A stretch of 50,124 bases of DNA from Hyphomicrobiales bacterium (GTDB taxonomy: Bacteria > Pseudomonadota > Alphaproteobacteria > Rhizobiales > Xanthobacteraceae), in assembly GCA_027307405.1 (NCBI GenBank), contig DAHUXA010000004.1, forward strand, positions 1 to 50,124, read 5' to 3'. The notes under the pieces were generated by a model, which was given only the letters and a program-made list of their open reading frames with translations, searched no databases and had not been told where the DNA came from. Shown in pieces: positions 41,877 to 50,124 of this stretch; the stretch's first letter is position 1; each line of letters opens with the position of its first letter. Both the position numbers and the translations under genes were made by a program.

Positions 41877-42389
41877 ATGAAAGCCGTCGCAAAGACGGTC
41901 GAGCCCGCCGCACGCGAGGCGCAGCTCGATCACATTAGGCCACAGTACTTGGAGGCCTTGACGTTAGTCGAACGGCTTCATCGCCGGTTGCTTGACGTCA
42001 TCAAGGACGAATTCGATCGGCGCGGTCGCTCCGATATCAATTCGGTGCAGGCGCTGCTGCTCTATAACATTGGGGATAAGGAACTGACGGCCGGTGAGCT
42101 GCGCACGCGCGGCTACTATCTCGGCTCCAACGTTTCCTACAACCTCAAGAAGCTGGTGGAAATGGCCTTCCTCGATCACCAGCGTTCGCGCGTCGACCGG
42201 CGCTCGGTTCGCATCAAGTTGACCGACAAGGGCCGCGAGGTGCGCGACATCATCGAAAGTCTCTATCAAAAACACGTGCGCACAGTTGAGCAGGTCGGCG
42301 GCATCAACGCCGAAGAGTTTTCCACGCTCAACAAGTCGCTGCACCGGCTCGAGCGGTTCTGGACCGACCAAATCCTTTATCGGCTCTAA
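41877..42389 (+). CDS. ldtR: MarR-family transcriptional regulator, LdtR-like
   Basis: 170 residues from the ATG at 41877; the upstream part of the ORF track is not protein-like. The winged-helix domain is seen in LLLYNIGDKELTAGELRTRGYYLGSNVSYNLKKLVEMAFLDHQRSRVDRRSVRIKLTDKG, with helical dimerisation ends. It matches LdtR described in Candidatus Liberibacter asiaticus, where it controls the L,D-transpeptidase gene ldtP and stress tolerance; the symbol is from recognition, not a search. No ldtP is adjacent here. It is followed by a strong terminator and so is monocistronic. Confidence 0.85.
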   Translation: MKAVAKTVEPAAREAQLDHIRPQYLEALTLVERLHRRLLDVIKDEFDRRGRSDINSVQALLLYNIGDKELTAGELRTRGYYLGSNVSYNLKKLVEMAFLDHQRSRVDRRSVRIKLTDKGREVRDIIESLYQKHVRTVEQVGGINAEEFSTLNKSLHRLERFWTDQILYRL

Positions 42390-42414
42390 TTTAGACTGCG
42401 GATGGATTAACTTG

Positions 42415-42444
42415 CCCCGGCCCCTCCCGGCCGGGGTTTTTCTT
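42415..42444 (+). terminator. rho-independent terminator of ldtR
   Basis: CCCCGGCC and GGCCGGGG pair as a perfect 8-bp stem with a 6-base loop (CCTCCC), followed by TTTTTCTT. It begins 26 bases after the ldtR stop and separates it from glyA. Confidence 0.9.
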
Positions 42445-42607
42445 ATTGGCTCCGCGAGCGGCCGTACATAGGGCCCCTAGATATTGCGCCCGTATGTAGT
42501 CCACAGCCCAATGCTTGGCGGGTAACGGCCGATATGCTATTGGCGGACGCAATCCCGGACCCTGCCTATTGATCGGCGCCGATCGCTCCCGGCGCCAGGA
42601 GATCGTG

Positions 42608-43918
42608 ATGTCGGCGACGTCGAGCCCCAAGCCCACAAGCGACGTGGAAACTTTGTTCTCGGCAGGTTTGCGCGAAGTCGATCCCGAGATTGCCGATGCG
42701 ATCAAACTCGAGCTGGGCCGCCAGCGCGACGAGATCGAATTGATCGCTTCAGAGAACATTGTCTCGCGCGCGGTTCTTGAAGCGCAAGGCTCAGTACTCA
42801 CCAACAAATATGCCGAAGGTTTGCCAGGCAAACGCTACTACGGTGGATGTCAGTTTGTGGACATTGCCGAGCGGGTCGCGATCGAGCGCGTTACGAAACT
42901 TTTCGGCTGCAGGTTCGCTAACGTGCAACCGCATTCGGGTGCTTCGGCGAACGCGGAAGTCTTTTTCGCCTTGCTGCAGCCCGGCGATACTTTTATGGGG
43001 CTCAACCTGGCTGCCGGTGGGCATCTCACGCACGGCTCGCCAGTCAACATGTCGGGCAAATGGTTCAAACCGGTGCCCTACGGCGTGCGTCGCGACGATC
43101 ACCGTATCGACATGGAGCAGGTTGCTCGCCTCGCACGTGAGCACAAGCCGAAGCTGATCATCGCAGGCGGTTCCGCTTATCCGCGCATCATCGACTTCCG
43201 TGCCTTCCGCGAGATTTGCGATAGCGTCGGCGCGCTGCTGATGGTGGACATGGCGCATTTTGCAGGTCTCGTCGCTGCGGGCGTGCATCCGTCGCCGTTC
43301 CCGCATGCACACGTGGTCACAACGACGACACACAAGACACTGCGCGGACCGCGGGGTGGCGTCATCCTTTCCGACGAGGAGGAAATCGCCAAGAAACTCA
43401 ATTCGGCGGTTTTCCCCGGCATGCAAGGTGGGCCGCTGATGCACGTGATCGCCGCCAAGGCCGTGGCCTTCGGTGAGGCGCTGCGACCAAATTTTCGTGC
43501 CTATGCGCGTAACGTGGTCGAGAATGCCAAAGCGCTGGCCGAGACGTTGAAGTCGCACGGATTCGATATTGTGTCGGGCGGCACCGACACCCATCTCATG
43601 CTGGTCGATCTTCGGCCGAAACGGCTCACCGGCAAGGTTGCGGAAACGGCACTGGGTCGGGCGCATATCACCTGCAATAAAAACGGCATTCCGTTCGACC
43701 CGGAGAAGCCGACGGTAACCTCCGGCATCCGTCTCGGTTCGCCTGCCTGTACCACGCGCGGGTTCGGCATCGCTGAATTCCGTCAAGTCGGCGAGATGAT
43801 TGTCGAAGTGCTCGACGTGCTGTCGCAGAAACATGTCGAGGAGGATTCACTGGTCGAAAGCACAGTTCGCGACAAAGTGAAGGCATTGATCGGGCGATTT
43901 CCGATTTATCAGGACTAA
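42608..43918 (+). CDS. glyA: serine hydroxymethyltransferase
   Basis: 436 residues from the ATG at 42608, preceded by AGGAGAT; the ORF-track start at 42515 is upstream of that site. GlyA interconverts serine and glycine with tetrahydrofolate and supplies one-carbon units. Motifs: [34 protein letters not shown], the PLP Lys in [14 protein letters not shown] and [16 protein letters not shown]. Length is normal. It starts the operon glyA-nrdR-ribD-ribE-ribH-nusB-thiL. Confidence 0.97.
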   Translation: MSATSSPKPTSDVETLFSAGLREVDPEIADAIKLELGRQRDEIELIASENIVSRAVLEAQGSVLTNKYAEGLPGKRYYGGCQFVDIAERVAIERVTKLFGCRFANVQPHSGASANAEVFFALLQPGDTFMGLNLAAGGHLTHGSPVNMSGKWFKPVPYGVRRDDHRIDMEQVARLAREHKPKLIIAGGSAYPRIIDFRAFREICDSVGALLMVDMAHFAGLVAAGVHPSPFPHAHVVTTTTHKTLRGPRGGVILSDEEEIAKKLNSAVFPGMQGGPLMHVIAAKAVAFGEALRPNFRAYARNVVENAKALAETLKSHGFDIVSGGTDTHLMLVDLRPKRLTGKVAETALGRAHITCNKNGIPFDPEKPTVTSGIRLGSPACTTRGFGIAEFRQVGEMIVEVLDVLSQKHVEEDSLVESTVRDKVKALIGRFPIYQD

Positions 43919-43932
43919 GGATTGGGGACGTT

Positions 43933-44418
43933 ATGCGTTGCCCTAGCTGCGGAAGTCTCGATACACAGGTGAAGGATTCCCGGCCCACTGAAGATTCGGC
44001 TGTGATCCGCCGCCGCCGCGTTTGTCTGACCTGCAATTTCCGTTTCACGACATTCGAGCGCGTGCAATTGCGTGAACTGACGGTCATCAAACGCAATAGC
44101 CGGCGCGTGCCATTTGACCGCGACAAATTAATGCGCTCGGTGCAGATCGCGCTGCGTAAGCGCCCGGTCGATCCTGAACGTATTGAGCAAACGGTATCGA
44201 AGATCGTTCGCGAGCTCGAAAGCCAGGGCGAGAGTGAGATTTCCTCCGAAGCAATCGGCGAGATTGTGATGGAGCATTTGCGCGAGCTTGACGACGTCGC
44301 CTATGTGCGCTTTGCGTCGGTCTACCGTAATTTTCGTGAGGCCAAGGATTTTCGCGCCGCTCTGGACGAATTGTCGGGCGAGGATGACGGTCGGCCTGCC
44401 GCAAGCGCACGAAAATGA
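43933..44418 (+). CDS. nrdR: transcriptional repressor NrdR
   Basis: A 161-residue zinc-ribbon/ATP-cone repressor of ribonucleotide reductase genes that senses dATP/ATP. The zinc ribbon is [17 protein letters not shown]...[18 protein letters not shown], with four Cys. The ATP-cone region starts [20 protein letters not shown]. Length is typical. It is 14 bases past glyA and overlaps ribD by four bases. Confidence 0.97.
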   Translation: MRCPSCGSLDTQVKDSRPTEDSAVIRRRRVCLTCNFRFTTFERVQLRELTVIKRNSRRVPFDRDKLMRSVQIALRKRPVDPERIEQTVSKIVRELESQGESEISSEAIGEIVMEHLRELDDVAYVRFASVYRNFREAKDFRAALDELSGEDDGRPAASARK

Positions 44419-45536
44419 GCGAGCAAGCCGCGCCTCCGCCAGGACCGGTCTCCGACGACGAACGCTTCATGCAGCTCGCATTGGTGCTCGGCCGGCGCAA
44501 TCTTGGACATACTTGGCCTAATCCCGCGGTCGGCGCGGTGATTGTGAAAGACGGTATCATTCTCGCGCGCGGCTGGACCCAACAGGGGGGCAGGCCACAT
44601 GCTGAAATTGAGGCGCTACGCCGCACCAAAAAAGCGGCGCAGGGCGCCACGATGTATGTGACGCTCGAGCCGTGCTCGCATCAGGGCAAGACGCCGCCCT
44701 GCGCCGATGCGATCGTTCGCGCCGGCATCGCCCGTGTCGTTTCGGCGATGGAAGATCCCAATCCGGAAGTGGCCGGGCAGGGACACGAGCGTCTGCGCGC
44801 CAAGGGCGTCGTCGTGGATGTCGGTCTCGGCGCCGAGGAAGCGCGACGCACGCACGCGGGCCACATCACGCGCATCGCGCAAAACCGGCCCTATGTGACT
44901 CTCAAGCTCGCGATTTCGGCCGACGGTAAGGCGGGGCTCGCAGGCCGAAAACAGGCATCGATCACGAGTGCGATTGCGCGCGAGCGCGTGTTTCAAATGC
45001 GTGCCGCAAGCGATGCCATTCTTGTCGGTATCGGCACGGTATTATCCGACGACCCCCAACTGACGTGCCGCCTGCCCGGTATGTTCGAGCGTTCACCGGT
45101 GCGCGTAGTCCTCGACCCGCAACTGAACGTGCCGTTGTCGAATTCAGTCGTCGCGACCGTGCGCGAAACGCCGACCTGGGTGTTCGCTTCACCCAAGGCC
45201 TCCTCGATGGCGGAAGAGATCCTCCAGCAAAAAGGCTGCAAGGTCTTTCGCGTCGATGAGAGCGGCGGACGCCTCGATGTTCAGCAGGTGCTGAAGACGC
45301 TCGCCGAACAAGGCATCACTCGGCTGATGGTGGAAGGCGGGCCGACTGTTGCGGCCAGTTTCGTGGATGCCGACCTGGTCGACGAAGCAATCTTGATGCG
45401 GGGTGAAAAAACAATCGGCTCAACGGGCATCGACCCGCTGGAAGGAATGCCACTCGACGCTTTGACTGGCCGCCTCACATCTCACGGCAGCGAAAAAATC
45501 GGCGTCGATACGATCGAAAGTTTCGTGCGGGCCTGA
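44415..45536 (+). CDS. ribD: bifunctional diaminohydroxyphosphoribosylaminopyrimidine deaminase/5-amino-6-(5-phosphoribosylamino)uracil reductase
   Basis: A 373-residue riboflavin enzyme. The N-terminal deaminase domain (about 15-140) has the zinc site in RPHAEIEAL and [17 protein letters not shown]. The C-terminal reductase domain (from about 155) has [19 protein letters not shown], the NADPH-related [18 protein letters not shown] and [13 protein letters not shown]. Both halves look complete. ATG overlaps the nrdR stop. The 166-base gap to ribE contains repeats. Confidence 0.96.
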   Translation: MSEQAAPPPGPVSDDERFMQLALVLGRRNLGHTWPNPAVGAVIVKDGIILARGWTQQGGRPHAEIEALRRTKKAAQGATMYVTLEPCSHQGKTPPCADAIVRAGIARVVSAMEDPNPEVAGQGHERLRAKGVVVDVGLGAEEARRTHAGHITRIAQNRPYVTLKLAISADGKAGLAGRKQASITSAIARERVFQMRAASDAILVGIGTVLSDDPQLTCRLPGMFERSPVRVVLDPQLNVPLSNSVVATVRETPTWVFASPKASSMAEEILQQKGCKVFRVDESGGRLDVQQVLKTLAEQGITRLMVEGGPTVAASFVDADLVDEAILMRGEKTIGSTGIDPLEGMPLDALTGRLTSHGSEKIGVDTIESFVRA

Positions 45537-45553
45537 CGGTGTCTTTTCGCCGA

Positions 45554-45693
45554 CCTCTCCTCGGTTCCCCGGGCGCAGCGCAGCGCGCAGTGGTGCGCTG
45601 CAGACTCGTGGTCGATACATATTTGGAGTCCGCTAAGGCCCCGGATCAGCGGCGCACCACACGTCGTGCTGCGCCGCATCCAGGGAACGGGGC
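45554..45693. repeat. paired palindromic repeat between ribD and ribE
   Basis: The gap holds two related hairpin segments. The left begins TCGGTTCCCCGGGCGCAGCG. The right, CCCCGGAT-CA-GCGGCGCACCAC, faces GTGCTGCGCCGC-ATCCAGGG across ACGTC (45639-45685; 11 of 12 inner pairs). They resemble a dispersed repeat family of Bradyrhizobium-like genomes, from memory. In RNA they would form strong hairpins inside the rib operon and could alter its stability or expression. Confidence 0.6.
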
Positions 45694-45702
45694 AGAACGC
45701 TA

Positions 45703-46308
45703 ATGTTCACCGGCATCGTCACCAACATGGGCGAGGTGCGCTCGGTCAAGCCGCGCGCGGGCAATCTGCACCGCATCACCATCTTTTGCGGCTATTCGCG
45801 TGCCGAGATTGTGCAGGGCGCCTCGATCGCCTGTTCGGGTGTATGTCTGACGGTTGTGGACGCGGGGGAGGAAGATGGCCGGGTCTGGTTTGCCGTCGAT
45901 GCGGCAGAAGAGACCCTAAGCGTCACGACCGTAGGCGGATGGCGGCATGGGTCCAAGATCAATCTCGAGCGTCCCTTGAAATATGGCGACGAGTTGGGCG
46001 GTCATCTGGTCGCTGGCCACGTGGACGGCGTTGCGACGGTGGTCGCCCGCGAGGACATGAGCGAAGCGGCCCGCATTGCGTTACGTGCACCTGCCGAGCT
46101 TGCACGATTCATCGCGCCCAAGGGCTCGGTTGCGCTCGATGGCATCTCGTTTACGGTCAACGCGGTGGAGGGGGACACATTCTCTGTCCTTGTCATCCCC
46201 CACACGTTGCGCGTGACGACATTTGGTGCATTGCGCAAAGGCGATGACGTGAACCTCGAAGTCGATACCATGGCTCGGTACGCTGCGCGGCTGGCTGAGA
46301 TGAAGTAA
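45703..46308 (+). CDS. ribE: riboflavin synthase alpha chain
   Basis: A 201-residue trimeric enzyme that dismutates two 6,7-dimethyl-8-ribityllumazines to riboflavin. Two lumazine-binding barrels in tandem are visible. The first starts MFTGIVTNMGEVRSV with CSGVCLTVVD. The second has GGHLVAGHVDGVATVV and LDGISFTVNAVEG. Length is typical. It lies 58 bases upstream of ribH. Confidence 0.96.
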   Translation: MFTGIVTNMGEVRSVKPRAGNLHRITIFCGYSRAEIVQGASIACSGVCLTVVDAGEEDGRVWFAVDAAEETLSVTTVGGWRHGSKINLERPLKYGDELGGHLVAGHVDGVATVVAREDMSEAARIALRAPAELARFIAPKGSVALDGISFTVNAVEGDTFSVLVIPHTLRVTTFGALRKGDDVNLEVDTMARYAARLAEMK

Positions 46309-46366
46309 AACCTTGTTCGGGCGCGCACCCCTTGCTACCACGCCGGTGAATTAGGAACATCGGGTT

Positions 46367-46846
46367 ATGGTCAAGAAAAAGCGCAGTGCGAAAAAAAGCG
46401 ACAGCCTGCATATGCTGATCGTGGAAGCGCGCTTTTATGACAAAATTTCCGATGAGCTTTTGCAGGGCGCAACGCGGGTCCTGGACGCAGCGAAGGCACG
46501 CTATGATCGTGTGACTGTGCCGGGAACGCTTGAAATTCCCGCCGCCATTGCAATCTCCGTCGATGCGGCGCGGCGGCGGAAGGCGTCTTATGACGGCGTG
46601 GTTGCGCTGGGCTGCGTGATCCGCGGCGAGACCCATCATTTCGAGATCGTAGCGAATGAATCGGCGCGTGCGTTGATGGACCTCGCTGTGAGCGAAAGAC
46701 TTCCAATCGGCAACGGCATCCTCACGGTGGAAAACGAGGCGCAGGCCCACGCTCGCGCCCTTGTCGAGGAGGGCGATAAAGGTGGCGATGCCGCTCGCGC
46801 GGCCCTCACAATGGTCGCGCTCAAGCACACCTTGGCCTGGCGCTGA
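46367..46846 (+). CDS. ribH: 6,7-dimethyl-8-ribityllumazine synthase
   Basis: A 159-residue capsid- or pentamer-forming enzyme joining 5-amino-6-ribitylaminouracil with dihydroxybutanone phosphate. Motifs: [33 protein letters not shown] and the catalytic His region [18 protein letters not shown]. The Lys-rich N-terminal tail ([12 protein letters not shown]) is a little longer than usual. It overlaps nusB by one base (TGATG), so the two are coupled. RibBA, which makes dihydroxybutanone phosphate, is not in the window. Confidence 0.96.
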   Translation: MVKKKRSAKKSDSLHMLIVEARFYDKISDELLQGATRVLDAAKARYDRVTVPGTLEIPAAIAISVDAARRRKASYDGVVALGCVIRGETHHFEIVANESARALMDLAVSERLPIGNGILTVENEAQAHARALVEEGDKGGDAARAALTMVALKHTLAWR

Positions 46847-47346
46847 TGGCTGCCGGGGCCGCACGCGACGACAAGGACGCGCGCAAAGCGAACAAACGCG
46901 GCGCAGCCCGGCTGGCGGCGGTCCAGGCGCTTTACCAGATGGATCTCGCCGGTACGGGCCTCAATGAAATCCTCGCACAGTTTGAGAGTCACTGGATCGG
47001 CCGCGAGGTCGAGGGCGCGCAATATCTTCCGGCCGAAGCGGCATTCTTTCGTGACATTGTTTCCGGTGTGGTGCGCGACCAGCGGGAACTCGATCCGCTG
47101 ATCGACGAGGCTCTGTCGAAAGGCTGGCCGCTCAAGCGTATCGAGGCAGTGCTGCGTGCTGCGCTACGGGCGGGCGCTTACGAGTTGATCCACCGAGCCG
47201 ATGTCCCCGCGCGGGTGGTGGTGGCCGAATATGCCGATGTCGTAGCCGCTTTCGTCGAGCGCGATGAAACCGGCATGGTCAACGCTGTGCTCGACCAGCT
47301 CGCGCGGCGCCTGCGCGCCGCGGAATTCGGCCGCGCTGCCGGGTGA
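46846..47346 (+). CDS. nusB: transcription antitermination factor NusB
   Basis: A 166-residue all-helical protein that binds BoxA with NusE/S10 for antitermination of rRNA operons. Motifs: NKRGAARLAAVQALYQMDLAG, AFFRDIVSGVVRDQRELDPLI, LKRIEAVLRAALRAGAYELI and the C-terminal VVVAEYADVVAAF...VNAVLDQLAR. It follows ribH directly, the usual order, and precedes thiL by four bases. Confidence 0.96.
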   Translation: MAAGAARDDKDARKANKRGAARLAAVQALYQMDLAGTGLNEILAQFESHWIGREVEGAQYLPAEAAFFRDIVSGVVRDQRELDPLIDEALSKGWPLKRIEAVLRAALRAGAYELIHRADVPARVVVAEYADVVAAFVERDETGMVNAVLDQLARRLRAAEFGRAAG

Positions 47347-47350
47347 GACG

Positions 47351-48337
47351 ATGGCCGCTCACGACGATACGTCGGCCGAGGACCGCCTGATCGCGCGCTT
47401 CTTTAAGCCGCTCGCGACCCATCCGGGTGCGCTGAATCTCTCGGACGACGCCGCCTTTCTGACACCGCCGCCAGGCTTTGATCTGGTTCTCAAGACCGAT
47501 GCTATCGTCGGTGGGGTGCATTTTTTTTCAGAGGATGCCGCCCAAACGGTCGCAAGCAAGGCGCTACGGGTAAATCTGTCTGATTTGGCGGCCAAGGGCG
47601 CGCGGCCGCTGGGCTACCTGCTGTCGCTCGCGCTTCCCAAAGAGGTTGGCGAGGATTGGCTCGAAGGGTTTACGCAGGGCCTGCGCGGCGATGCTGTCCT
47701 GTTCGGCTGTCCACTATTTGGCGGCGATACCGATCGCACGCCTGGCCCGATCACAATCTCTATTGCGATGTTCGGCGCCGTACCGGAAGGAACAATGGTG
47801 CGCCGCGCCGGTGCCAAGGCGGGCGATCGTGTGTTCGTGAGCGGCACCATTGGTGATGCCGCGCTTGGCGTGCTGATGCGCAAAGGCAAAGGCTGGAAAC
47901 TGAGTGAGCCGCAACGCCAGCATCTCGTCTCGCGCTATCTTTTGCCACAACCGCGGAATGTGCTCGCGGAAGCTGTGCGCACCCATGCTTCGTCAGCCAT
48001 GGACATCTCTGACGGCCTCGCCGGTGATTTTGCAAAACTGTGCCGGGCTTCCGGGGTGGCGGCCGACATCGACGTTGCGCGGGTCCCCGTTTCCGAAGCT
48101 GCCAAGGCGGTGATTGCAGCCGATCCTGCCGCGCTTGAATCCGTGCTGACCGGTGGCGACGACTATGAGATCATTTGCACAGTGCCGGCGGCCAAAGCCG
48201 ATGGTTTTCGAGCTGCTGCCAAGGCGGCCAATGTCGCGGTGACGGACATTGGCGAAATCAAAGCCGGTGAGCGTGTACGCTTTCTTGCCGATGGCCGTGC
48301 GCTGACCTTCAAGCGCGCGTCGTTCAGTCACTTCTGA
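47351..48337 (+). CDS. thiL: thiamine-monophosphate kinase
   Basis: 328 residues from the ATG at 47351, four bases after the nusB stop; the ORF-track start lies inside nusB. ThiL makes thiamine diphosphate from the monophosphate. PurM-like fold motifs: LSDDAAFLTPPPGFDLVLKTD (ATP/Mg site), VNLSDLAAKGARPLGYLLSL, FGGDTDRTPGPITI, and MDISDGLAGDFAKLC with GGDDYEIICTVP. Length matches the family. It ends the operon. Confidence 0.95.
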   Translation: MAAHDDTSAEDRLIARFFKPLATHPGALNLSDDAAFLTPPPGFDLVLKTDAIVGGVHFFSEDAAQTVASKALRVNLSDLAAKGARPLGYLLSLALPKEVGEDWLEGFTQGLRGDAVLFGCPLFGGDTDRTPGPITISIAMFGAVPEGTMVRRAGAKAGDRVFVSGTIGDAALGVLMRKGKGWKLSEPQRQHLVSRYLLPQPRNVLAEAVRTHASSAMDISDGLAGDFAKLCRASGVAADIDVARVPVSEAAKAVIAADPAALESVLTGGDDYEIICTVPAAKADGFRAAAKAANVAVTDIGEIKAGERVRFLADGRALTFKRASFSHF

Positions 48338-48399
48338 AATCGGCAGGACGGGTGCACCAAGCGCAGCTATAATACGGACGCAGAGAACAGGAATTTGCC

Positions 48400-49659
48400 A
48401 TGCACGATATGACGGCAAAACAGGCGGCGGTGTCGCCGGTCGGCCAGCACCCGCACTTTCAAAAACATCACAGGCGATTTCCGACCACGGCCTGGTTGCG
48501 CCGGCGCGCGCCGAGCAACGTGCCGCTTTTTGCCTTCGAATATGGCGACACCGGTGCCGGGAACGATGTCGGTATCGGGCACAATTGGGCAGCATTTGAT
48601 GCGGTTGAAATTGTGCCGCGTTACGGCGTGATGCCATCGCTGCCGCCCGTCGACGTTAAATTGTTTGGCCGCAGCTACGCGGCGCCAATCGGCGTCGCGC
48701 CCATGGGTGGACCTTCGTTGGTTTGGCCGGGCGCCGATCTGTTGATGGCGAAAGCCGCGCAACGGGCACGTATTCCGTACACGCTCAGCGTTGCCGGGGG
48801 CGCCACCATCGAACAAGCGGCAGAGGCCGCGCCCGATGTGTTCTGGCTCCAGCTTTATCGTTTTTGGCACGACGACCATAAGATCGGCTTTGATCTGGTA
48901 CGGCGGGGGCAAGCGGCCGGCGCCAAGGTCCTCGCACTCACGTTGGATGTTCCGGTGCGTACCACGCGCTCGCGCGAAACTTATGCCGGTCTTGCTCATG
49001 AATTTCGTCCCAACGTGCGCATGATCTGGGAAATGATGGTGCGGCCGAAATGGATGTTCGCACTTTTGCGGAACGGCTATCCGCGCTTTGCCACCATCGG
49101 TGATTACGCGCCCGCGGGCGCGAGCACCAACGAGATCATCGCCTATGCGCGCGCGCGCATGGGGGGCGCGTTTTCCTGGGAAGAGGTCAAGCGTTATCGC
49201 GATGCGTGGAAGGGCCCAATGGCGGTCAAGGGCATTCTGCACCCCAAGGACGCCGAAAAGGCCGTTGCGCTTGGGATCGATGGCATCTGGGTGTCGAACC
49301 ATGGCGGCCGACAAATCGAAGCGCTGACACCGTCGATCGACGTGTTACCTGCGATCGTTGCGGCGGTCGGAAAAAAGGCGACCGTGATACTCGATAGCGG
49401 CGTTCGCAGCGGCCAGGACGTGATGCGGGCGTTGGCGCTCGGCGCCGATGCGGCCTTTGCCGGAAAGTCATTCCTCTGGGCGGTGGGGGCTCTTGGTGAC
49501 GATGGGCCGGATTACCTGATCAACCTCTATATCGATGAGCTGCGCGCTTCCCTTGGCCAGATCGGCGCTCGGACATTGGCCGAAGCACGGGCCGCCACCA
49601 TCCGGCATCCCGGCGCGATCGAGTTTGCGGCCCAGAGCCGGCCACGGCGAAGCAAATAG
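48400..49659 (+). CDS. FMN-dependent alpha-hydroxy-acid oxidase/dehydrogenase (LldD-like)
   Basis: A 419-residue TIM-barrel flavoenzyme of the lactate dehydrogenase/glycolate oxidase/mandelate dehydrogenase family. The FMN and substrate sites are visible in APIGVAPMGGPSLVWPGAD, LTLDVPVRTTRSRE and AVKGILHPKDAEKAVA (active-site Lys). The base His and Arg are in VSNHGGRQIEAL, and the phosphate loop is ILDSGVRSGQDVMRALALGA. The substrate cannot be told; the N-terminus is longer than in E. coli LldD. It starts at an ATG with AGGAA six bases before, 62 bases after thiL. A palindromic repeat follows the gene. Confidence 0.93.
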   Translation: MHDMTAKQAAVSPVGQHPHFQKHHRRFPTTAWLRRRAPSNVPLFAFEYGDTGAGNDVGIGHNWAAFDAVEIVPRYGVMPSLPPVDVKLFGRSYAAPIGVAPMGGPSLVWPGADLLMAKAAQRARIPYTLSVAGGATIEQAAEAAPDVFWLQLYRFWHDDHKIGFDLVRRGQAAGAKVLALTLDVPVRTTRSRETYAGLAHEFRPNVRMIWEMMVRPKWMFALLRNGYPRFATIGDYAPAGASTNEIIAYARARMGGAFSWEEVKRYRDAWKGPMAVKGILHPKDAEKAVALGIDGIWVSNHGGRQIEALTPSIDVLPAIVAAVGKKATVILDSGVRSGQDVMRALALGADAAFAGKSFLWAVGALGDDGPDYLINLYIDELRASLGQIGARTLAEARAATIRHPGAIEFAAQSRPRRSK

Positions 49660-49670
49660 CGATCTCTTGG

Positions 49671-49747
49671 CCGCTCGTCCCCGCGAAAGCGGGACCCAAT
49701 CATTAAGTCGATTTAATGCTGGATTCCCGCTTCGCGGGAATGAGCGG
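49671..49747. repeat. CCGCTC...GAGCGG palindromic repeat, copy 2
   Basis: A 77-base element with the same inverted ends as copy 1 (CCGCTCGTCCCC and ATGAGCGG). Left hairpin: TCCCCGCGAAAGCGGGA. Right hairpin: GGATTCCCGCTTCGCGGGAA. It matches 39153-39241 in order and spacing of its hairpins, so the two are members of one family. Confidence 0.8.
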
Positions 49748-49840
49748 GTAGGTTGTCCCCTCAAAGCTGCCCTGCGCCCGCGGCAGTGGCGATTCCAAAG
49801 GATTGTCGTTAGAAGGCGCGATCCTTCCGGGAGCCTGTTC

Positions 49841-50124
49841 ATGTCGGCGGTAGCCGAAACTCTCCAGCACGCCGTGCCCGACGACAATCTGGCGCGCCGC
49901 AACGCCATTGTGCTGGCGGTCGCGCAGGCGCTGGCCGGTGGCAACAACACCGTCATCGTTAGTACTGCCAGCATTGTCGGCGCAGTGCTCGCGCCCGACA
50001 AGGGTCTCGCGACCCTCCCGGTGACCGCTATGGTGTTCGGGATGTGGCTCGGCTCATTGCCGCTGGGCGTGTTGGCGCGTCATTTCGGTCGGCGCTTTGC
50101 GCTGCAATGCGGTTCGGCGTTCGG
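49841..50124 (+). CDS. MFS transporter, N-terminal part (cut by window edge)
   Basis: The ORF track does not list it because the frame is open at the right edge. An ATG at 49841 with a GGGAG ribosome site opens MSAVAETLQHAVPDDNLARR and continues for 94 codons. Hydrophobic segments AIVLAVAQALAGGNNTVIVS and LPVTAMVFGMWLGSLPLGVL are followed by the loop ARHFGRRFAL, which fits the MFS motif A (GxLaDrxGrR-like) between TM2 and TM3. The substrate is unknown. Confidence 0.85.
   Translation, partial: MSAVAETLQHAVPDDNLARRNAIVLAVAQALAGGNNTVIVSTASIVGAVLAPDKGLATLPVTAMVFGMWLGSLPLGVLARHFGRRFALQCGSAF

Noticed and set aside
42791-43834. 347-codon minus-strand ORF
   Set aside because: Fully antisense to glyA, no ribosome site or domain; a shadow.
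45537-45702. FMN riboswitch before ribE
   Set aside because: The gap consists of palindromic repeats; the conserved FMN-element segments were not seen.
48367-49314. 315-codon minus-strand ORF
   Set aside because: Antisense to the alpha-hydroxy-acid oxidase, whose active-site motifs are all intact.

Overview
The window reads as a high-GC alphaproteobacterial chromosome of the order Hyphomicrobiales (Rhizobiales), most like Bradyrhizobium/Rhodopseudomonas or the Xanthobacteraceae around Pseudolabrys. The basis is gene content (an LdtR-type MarR regulator, a Mg-type HemB, a bifunctional RSH, a rhizobial PF02530-type porin), gene order (pdxJ-acpS-lepB-rnc-era-recO and glyA-nrdR-ribD-ribE-ribH-nusB-thiL), and several families of intergenic palindromic repeats of a kind common in these genomes. 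The placement is inference from memory of such genomes; no search was run.

Layout. 1-2.6 kb: a glyoxalase I diverges from a sirtuin, a double cold-shock-domain protein and an exported DUF192 protein. 2.6-6.4 kb is the only clearly accessory stretch: tRNA-Pro(UGG), a tyrosine integrase bracketed by a 16-bp near-identical direct repeat, a porin pseudogene that has lost its signal peptide and carries a 1-nt frameshift, and a cluster of repeat remnants. 6.4-14.2 kb: an alpha/beta hydrolase and a lytic transglycosylase on the minus strand, then dapA, mscL, smpB, a VOC protein coupled to a BCP-like peroxiredoxin, and a family-5 uracil-DNA glycosylase and NYN-domain protein on the minus strand. 14.5-24.7 kb is core: rpoZ, rsh, pdxJ-acpS-lepB-rnc-era-recO, a small Gly/Tyr-rich secreted protein, parC.

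24.7-31.2 kb: a CPA2 antiporter fused to two universal-stress-protein domains diverges from mntH, whose promoter carries a perfect palindrome fitting a manganese-responsive Mur box; then bpt, an RDD membrane protein and threonine ammonia-lyase. 31.2-37.3 kb (minus strand): an FkbM methyltransferase, a molybdopterin-subunit gene without its usual partner subunits, hemB, and a Rieske/flavoprotein-reductase fusion. 37.4-41.7 kb: a valine/isobutyrate catabolic cluster (acyl-CoA dehydrogenase, cupin protein, 3-hydroxyisobutyryl-CoA hydrolase, small membrane protein, 3-hydroxyisobutyrate dehydrogenase). 41.9-48.3 kb: ldtR, then the glyA-nrdR-ribDEH-nusB-thiL operon. 48.4-50.1 kb: an FMN-dependent alpha-hydroxy-acid oxidase and the start of an MFS transporter cut by the window edge.

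Most of the window is conserved housekeeping. I did not find a convincing new multi-gene system. The best leads are the integrase/direct-repeat/broken-porin scar beside tRNA-Pro, a palindromic element that sits exactly on the stop codons of smpB and rsh with a covarying inner stem, the charged insertion inside the antiporter's first USP domain, the Mur-box candidate at mntH, and two uncharacterised proteins embedded in the valine operon.
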